This document shows, one piece after another, positions 61,020 to 64,000 of a DNA stretch of 64,000 nt; the stretch's first letter is position 1; every line of letters starts with the position of its first letter. Both the position numbers and the translations under genes were made by a program. The DNA is taken from positions 1-64,000 of the forward strand of contig NZ_PTXN01000006.1 in the NCBI RefSeq assembly GCF_012726345.1, read 5' to 3'. The notes under the pieces were generated by a model. That model was given only the letters and a program-made list of their open reading frames with translations. It was not told the origin of the DNA and did no database searches. The DNA is from Marinomonas sp. UCMA 3892. Its GTDB lineage: Bacteria > Pseudomonadota > Gammaproteobacteria > Pseudomonadales > Marinomonadaceae.

Positions 61020-61538
61020 ATGAATCCTGAGCGTCAAAAATCTCAACAGGTTGGTGAGCTTTATGCTGAGCATAGCTCATGGCTCACTGGATGGATTCGT
61101 AGCCGCCTTGGCTGTCATGAATTGGCAGCAGATATTGCACAAGATACTTTTGTGCGATTGCTTAAAAGACCGAAATACTTTTCTAATATGGGCGAAGCCA
61201 GAGCTTTTTTGAGCACCATTGCCAAAGGCTTGTATATCGATCACTGGCGGCGTAAGCAGGTCGAGCAGGCTTGGTTGGAGTCTTTAGCCCATTGCGACGA
61301 AGAGTTTGTGCCTTCAGCAGAACATTCAGCCTCTATGATTGAATTGCTTTGCGAACTAGACGCGATGATCGCTAAGTTACCTAAAAAAGTGGCAAATACG
61401 CTTATCTTGTCTCAACTCCATGGTTTGACCTACCGAGAAATTGCCGAACGTTTGTCCGTATCAGAGCGCATGGTGAAGCGCTATATGGCACAGGCGATGT
61501 TGCAATGTCTTTTGTTTAAATCCGATCGGTCTCTTTAG
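61020..61538 (+). CDS. fecI: FecI-type extracytoplasmic-function sigma factor
   Basis: 172-residue iron-responsive ECF sigma factor. Region 2 is AEHSSWLTGWIRSRLGCHELAADIAQDTFVRLLKRPK with FLSTIAKGLYIDHWRRK (-10 recognition). Region 4 is LCELDAMIAKLPKKVANTLILSQLHGLTYREIAERLSVSERMVKRYMAQAML (-35 recognition). It directs transcription of the receptor operon when FecR signals ligand. Start ATG 61020 is the best fit to the family N terminus although its ribosome site is distant; an ATG at 61002 adds six residues. A Fur-box-like site lies just upstream. Confidence 0.9.
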   Translation: MNPERQKSQQVGELYAEHSSWLTGWIRSRLGCHELAADIAQDTFVRLLKRPKYFSNMGEARAFLSTIAKGLYIDHWRRKQVEQAWLESLAHCDEEFVPSAEHSASMIELLCELDAMIAKLPKKVANTLILSQLHGLTYREIAERLSVSERMVKRYMAQAMLQCLLFKSDRSL

Positions 61539-61543
61539 ATTTT

Positions 61544-62530
61544 ATGGCATCTTCCCAACCTGCAAATTATGTTCATTTAGAAGCCGCTGCCGAATGGTTT
61601 GCTGTGCTGGCTGATAAGCCTGTTTCTGAAGCCAGTCAACTTGCTTGGCAGCAGTGGTTAAACGAAGATGAAGCGCATCGTAAAGCATGGCAGCAAGTTG
61701 AGTCAGTTGGCACTATGTTTTCCTCTTTTCAAGATGATAAATCTCAGCAATCGGCAAGCTATGTTTTAGACAATACTAGTTTAATTAATCGTCGTCAGTT
61801 GATGAAAGGCGTGCTAGGAGTGACTGGTGTTGCTGCATTAGGCTGGATTGGCTGGAGCGAAACATCATTACCAAGAATAGCGTCAGCTTGGATGGCTGAT
61901 TTTCATACTCAAGTTGGACAGGTGTCGGCCTACGATTTAGAGGATGGTACTAAGATCTGGCTGAATACCAATAGTGCAATGAATCGATCCAATGGCCGTG
62001 ATTATCGAGGTTTGTCTCTCGTGACGGGAGAAATCTTGGTACAAACTAAAGCCTCTTCAGACAGCCGCGCTTTTTCTGTTTCCTGTGCTCATGGCGTTAT
62101 ACGCTCTGGTGTAGACAAAACTCGTTTTTGTGTACGCCAACTATCGGATAAACAAACTGTTCTAGCGGTTTATGAAGGGGCTGTTTCCCTTGCGCTTTTG
62201 GATTCTCAGTTGTCTAAGACGCTGTATGTTGGCCAAGAAGTCGTTTTTAACGCTCAGTCTATATCTGATACTCAGCCAGCTTCTTTGCTTTATGAGTCTT
62301 GGCGTAATGGGTTATTAATTGTTGAAGATATGCCGCTAGCAAATTTTATGGCAGAAATAGGTCGTTATCATTATGTCCATTTCAATCTTGATCCTAGTTT
62401 AGCGGACTTGCGTGTTGTGGGGACTTTTCCTACTCACGATATGGATCTTGTGCTTTCTATGTTATCTAAATCTTTTCCTATTCGTATAAAGCATCCATTG
62501 CCTTGGTGGGTGGGCATTTCCGCAGCTTAG
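61544..62530 (+). CDS. fecR: FecR-type anti-sigma regulator
   Basis: 328-residue inner-membrane regulator. The cytoplasmic N-terminal part (DUF4880-like, about 1-60: HLEAAAEWFAVLADKPVSEASQLAWQQWLNEDEAHRKAWQQV) contacts FecI. One membrane helix is about residues 87-103 (KGVLGVTGVAALGWIGW). The periplasmic FecR domain runs from about 110, including YDLEDGTKIWLNTNSAMNRSN and GLSLVTGEILVQT, and ends with a secretin-like lobe (GRYHYVHFNLDPSLADLRVVGTFPT). It receives the signal from the receptor's N-terminal domain and activates FecI. Five bases after fecI. Confidence 0.92.
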   Translation: MASSQPANYVHLEAAAEWFAVLADKPVSEASQLAWQQWLNEDEAHRKAWQQVESVGTMFSSFQDDKSQQSASYVLDNTSLINRRQLMKGVLGVTGVAALGWIGWSETSLPRIASAWMADFHTQVGQVSAYDLEDGTKIWLNTNSAMNRSNGRDYRGLSLVTGEILVQTKASSDSRAFSVSCAHGVIRSGVDKTRFCVRQLSDKQTVLAVYEGAVSLALLDSQLSKTLYVGQEVVFNAQSISDTQPASLLYESWRNGLLIVEDMPLANFMAEIGRYHYVHFNLDPSLADLRVVGTFPTHDMDLVLSMLSKSFPIRIKHPLPWWVGISAA

Positions 62531-62604
62531 TGTTCAGTGGAATTTATTTTCAAAGTATTTTTAAAAAACATTTTTTTTCATGTCCCTTTCTTCGTTTACG
62601 TTCG

Positions 62605-62633
62605 GTAATAGTAATAAGAAATATTATTATTAC
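62605..62633 (+). promoter_or_regulatory. Inverted repeat before the STN-type receptor start
   Basis: GTAATAGTAATA (62605-62616) and TATTATTATTAC (62622-62633), 12-bp arms with one mismatch around a 5-base loop, ending one base before the ribosome site GGAG. It could hide the ribosome site in a hairpin or be an AT-rich protein-binding site. Confidence 0.45.
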
Positions 62634-62642
62634 GGAGTTTAT

Positions 62643-64000
62643 ATGGCCCTTGCTTGTTCACTTAAGCGACGAAAGAATGCTCGTACCGCTTTGTCATTGC
62701 TTTTCGCTAATACGTTACTTGCTGGTGGCGTTGGTATGATGTTTAGCTCAGTAACTTATGCAGAAGCTGCAGCATCAGAGACACATTATTACAACATTCC
62801 TGCAGGGCCTTTATCTAAGGCGATTAATGCATTTGCTGCCGTATCAGGTATGTATTTAGGTGGCAACAGTGAGCTTCTTAAAAGTAAAAATACGCAGGGT
62901 TTTGTAGGTGAATACTCTGCCGGACAAGCGCTGGATTTATTGTTAATCGGTACAGGTTTGTCATATGAAGCAGGGGAAGGTAGAAGTATCGTTCTTATTG
63001 ATACTGAGTCTGTTTCTGAAGGTGAGAATGGCATCACCATGTCAACGCTATTGGTTCAGGGTAGACAGAATAAGGTAGAAGCTGGTGTTCAGGTTATTGG
63101 TCAAAACGAAATTGAATCGATGGCTGGTGCGAATGAAAACTTAACGGATTTGTTAAAAGGCAATGGTAGTGTCCGTTTTAGCCGTTCATCAAGCTCTTCT
63201 GCTAATAGTGCGACTATGCGTCCCGACGAAGTTTCTATTAATGGACAATCTCATTATCAAAATTTATTCGTTATCGATGGAATGAGTGCAAATAATGACT
63301 TAAATCCTGGAAACTCCGAAGACTCTTATACCAATCCGATCAGTCCTACTAGCTTAAGTATGCTATCTGGGAGTTCTTCTCAAAGCTTTTATATCGATCC
63401 TAGTGCTCTTGAGTCTGTTGAGGTATATGACTCAAATGTTCCTGTCGAGTTTGGTGGTTTTATGGGTGGGGTCGTGTCATCAAAGTTAAAGCGCTACGAC
63501 AGTGACAACTATACATCTATTAAATACGCGATTTCAAAAGATGATTGGGACGAAATGCATGTTGATGACGACCTTGCCGAGGACTACGAAGATGGTGATT
63601 CTCTGGCCGGTGAATATACACCCGAGTATCTTAAGCAGCGATATACAATAACTGGTGCGCAAGGATTAAGTGAAAAATTAGGCTTGACGTATACCGCTTC
63701 TAGAGCCAACTCTAATTTCGCTCAAGTGTATGATAAACGAGTGAAAACAAAGTATTCCGACGTCAATTTCGGGCATCAAGGAATAGAGTATGATGATACA
63801 GTCGATAATATTATGCTGCGCTTTGATTATCGAGTGAACAGTAACTTGAACATCGGCTCATCTATAATGTATGCGAATCGTCATCATGATGGGTTAACAA
63901 GTGCAACATTTGATTCTGCATTTATAAAATCCCATAAAGCGGTAGGAATCAATACTGATATTGAGTACAAAGCCACGAATGGACGGTTACTGACGACGTT
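62643..64000 (+). CDS. STN-domain TonB-dependent receptor (FecA type), N-terminal part
   Basis: 452 visible codons; the gene runs off the right window edge. A signal peptide spans residues 1-41 (core SLLFANTLLAGGVGMMFSS, ending TYAEA). A secretin/TonB N-terminal (STN) signalling domain follows at about 48-118 (YYNIPAGPLSKAINAFAAVSGMYLGGNSELL, GEYSAGQALDLLLIGTGLSYEAG). This domain talks to FecR, matching the fecI-fecR genes immediately upstream. The plug follows (VIGQNEIESMAGANENLTDLL, EVSINGQSHYQNLFVIDGM, IDPSALESVEVYDSNVPVEFGGFMGGVV), then barrel strands begin. The plug is longer than usual, with acidic stretches (DDDLAEDYEDGD). It imports an iron chelate and signals its presence. Confidence 0.93.
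   Translation, partial: MALACSLKRRKNARTALSLLFANTLLAGGVGMMFSSVTYAEAAASETHYYNIPAGPLSKAINAFAAVSGMYLGGNSELLKSKNTQGFVGEYSAGQALDLLLIGTGLSYEAGEGRSIVLIDTESVSEGENGITMSTLLVQGRQNKVEAGVQVIGQNEIESMAGANENLTDLLKGNGSVRFSRSSSSSANSATMRPDEVSINGQSHYQNLFVIDGMSANNDLNPGNSEDSYTNPISPTSLSMLSGSSSQSFYIDPSALESVEVYDSNVPVEFGGFMGGVVSSKLKRYDSDNYTSIKYAISKDDWDEMHVDDDLAEDYEDGDSLAGEYTPEYLKQRYTITGAQGLSEKLGLTYTASRANSNFAQVYDKRVKTKYSDVNFGHQGIEYDDTVDNIMLRFDYRVNSNLNIGSSIMYANRHHDGLTSATFDSAFIKSHKAVGINTDIEYKATNGRLLTT

Noticed and set aside
1-64000. tRNA, rRNA or CRISPR array
   Set aside because: No cloverleaf-like gene, rRNA conserved segment or regularly spaced repeat was found by reading; a covariance-model scan would be needed to exclude all small RNAs.

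Overview
The window looks like chromosome from a marine gammaproteobacterium, most likely an Oceanospirillales member such as Marinomonas. This is an inference from gene content: FecI/FecR-type iron signalling, several diguanylate cyclases, a thermostable-hemolysin-family operon, class II IlvC with divergent IlvY, and many ABC/TTT uptake systems. No rRNA, tRNA, CRISPR array or complete insertion sequence was seen.

Layout. 1-241: truncated end of an IS3-family element. 309-1040: class B acid phosphatase. 1394-8068: tricarballylate catabolism (tcuR, tcuA, tcuB) joined to a tripartite tricarboxylate transporter (tctC, tctB, tctA). 8193-11541: a eukaryote-like (type 2) isoleucyl-tRNA synthetase behind a complete ribosome-mediated attenuator: a 24-residue leader peptide with five consecutive Ile codons, a pause hairpin, an antiterminator and a terminator. 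11645-14775: a small defence-like island with an AAA15-type ATPase, a TOPRIM/RloB-like protein, an orphan StbD-like antitoxin, a broken StbE-like toxin and a HEPN-domain protein. 14847-18964: modF-like ABC protein, ilvC and ilvY. 19050-21083: an ABC-F protein preceded by a 26-residue ORF with its own promoter, and followed by a degenerate copy of the ilvY 3' end. 21108-33133: an iron-binding protein, then a signalling block of four GGDEF proteins (two a tandem duplication), a chemoreceptor, a sugar efflux pump, and a UshA-like protein whose catalytic metal site is gone. 33130-38752: AlkC-type DNA repair, malonyl-CoA decarboxylase and synthetase, and an alanine dehydrogenase/PNT-family enzyme. 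38853-43179: a tight five-gene operon (thermostable-hemolysin family, acyl-CoA-synthetase-like ligase, heme-oxygenase-like diiron enzyme, SDR, TPR lipoprotein-like protein) that looks like an undescribed lipid or small-molecule pathway. 43606-55773: amidase, D-serine ammonia-lyase, a LysR regulator, a complete peptide ABC importer and two M20 peptidases. 55976-64000: two iron-uptake loci (a TonB receptor with two small genes and a divergent AraC regulator; and fecI-fecR followed by an STN-domain TonB receptor cut by the window end), each preceded by Fur-box-like sequence, with a glutathione S-transferase between them.

How the genes work together. Three catabolic modules pair uptake with first-step enzymes: tricarballylate, peptides/D-amino acids, and malonate (the last without a visible transporter). 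Iron acquisition is represented three times. The strongest novel candidates are the Ile-codon attenuator of ileS, the hemolysin-family operon, the dead 5'-nucleotidase coupled to a diguanylate cyclase, and the composite defence island.
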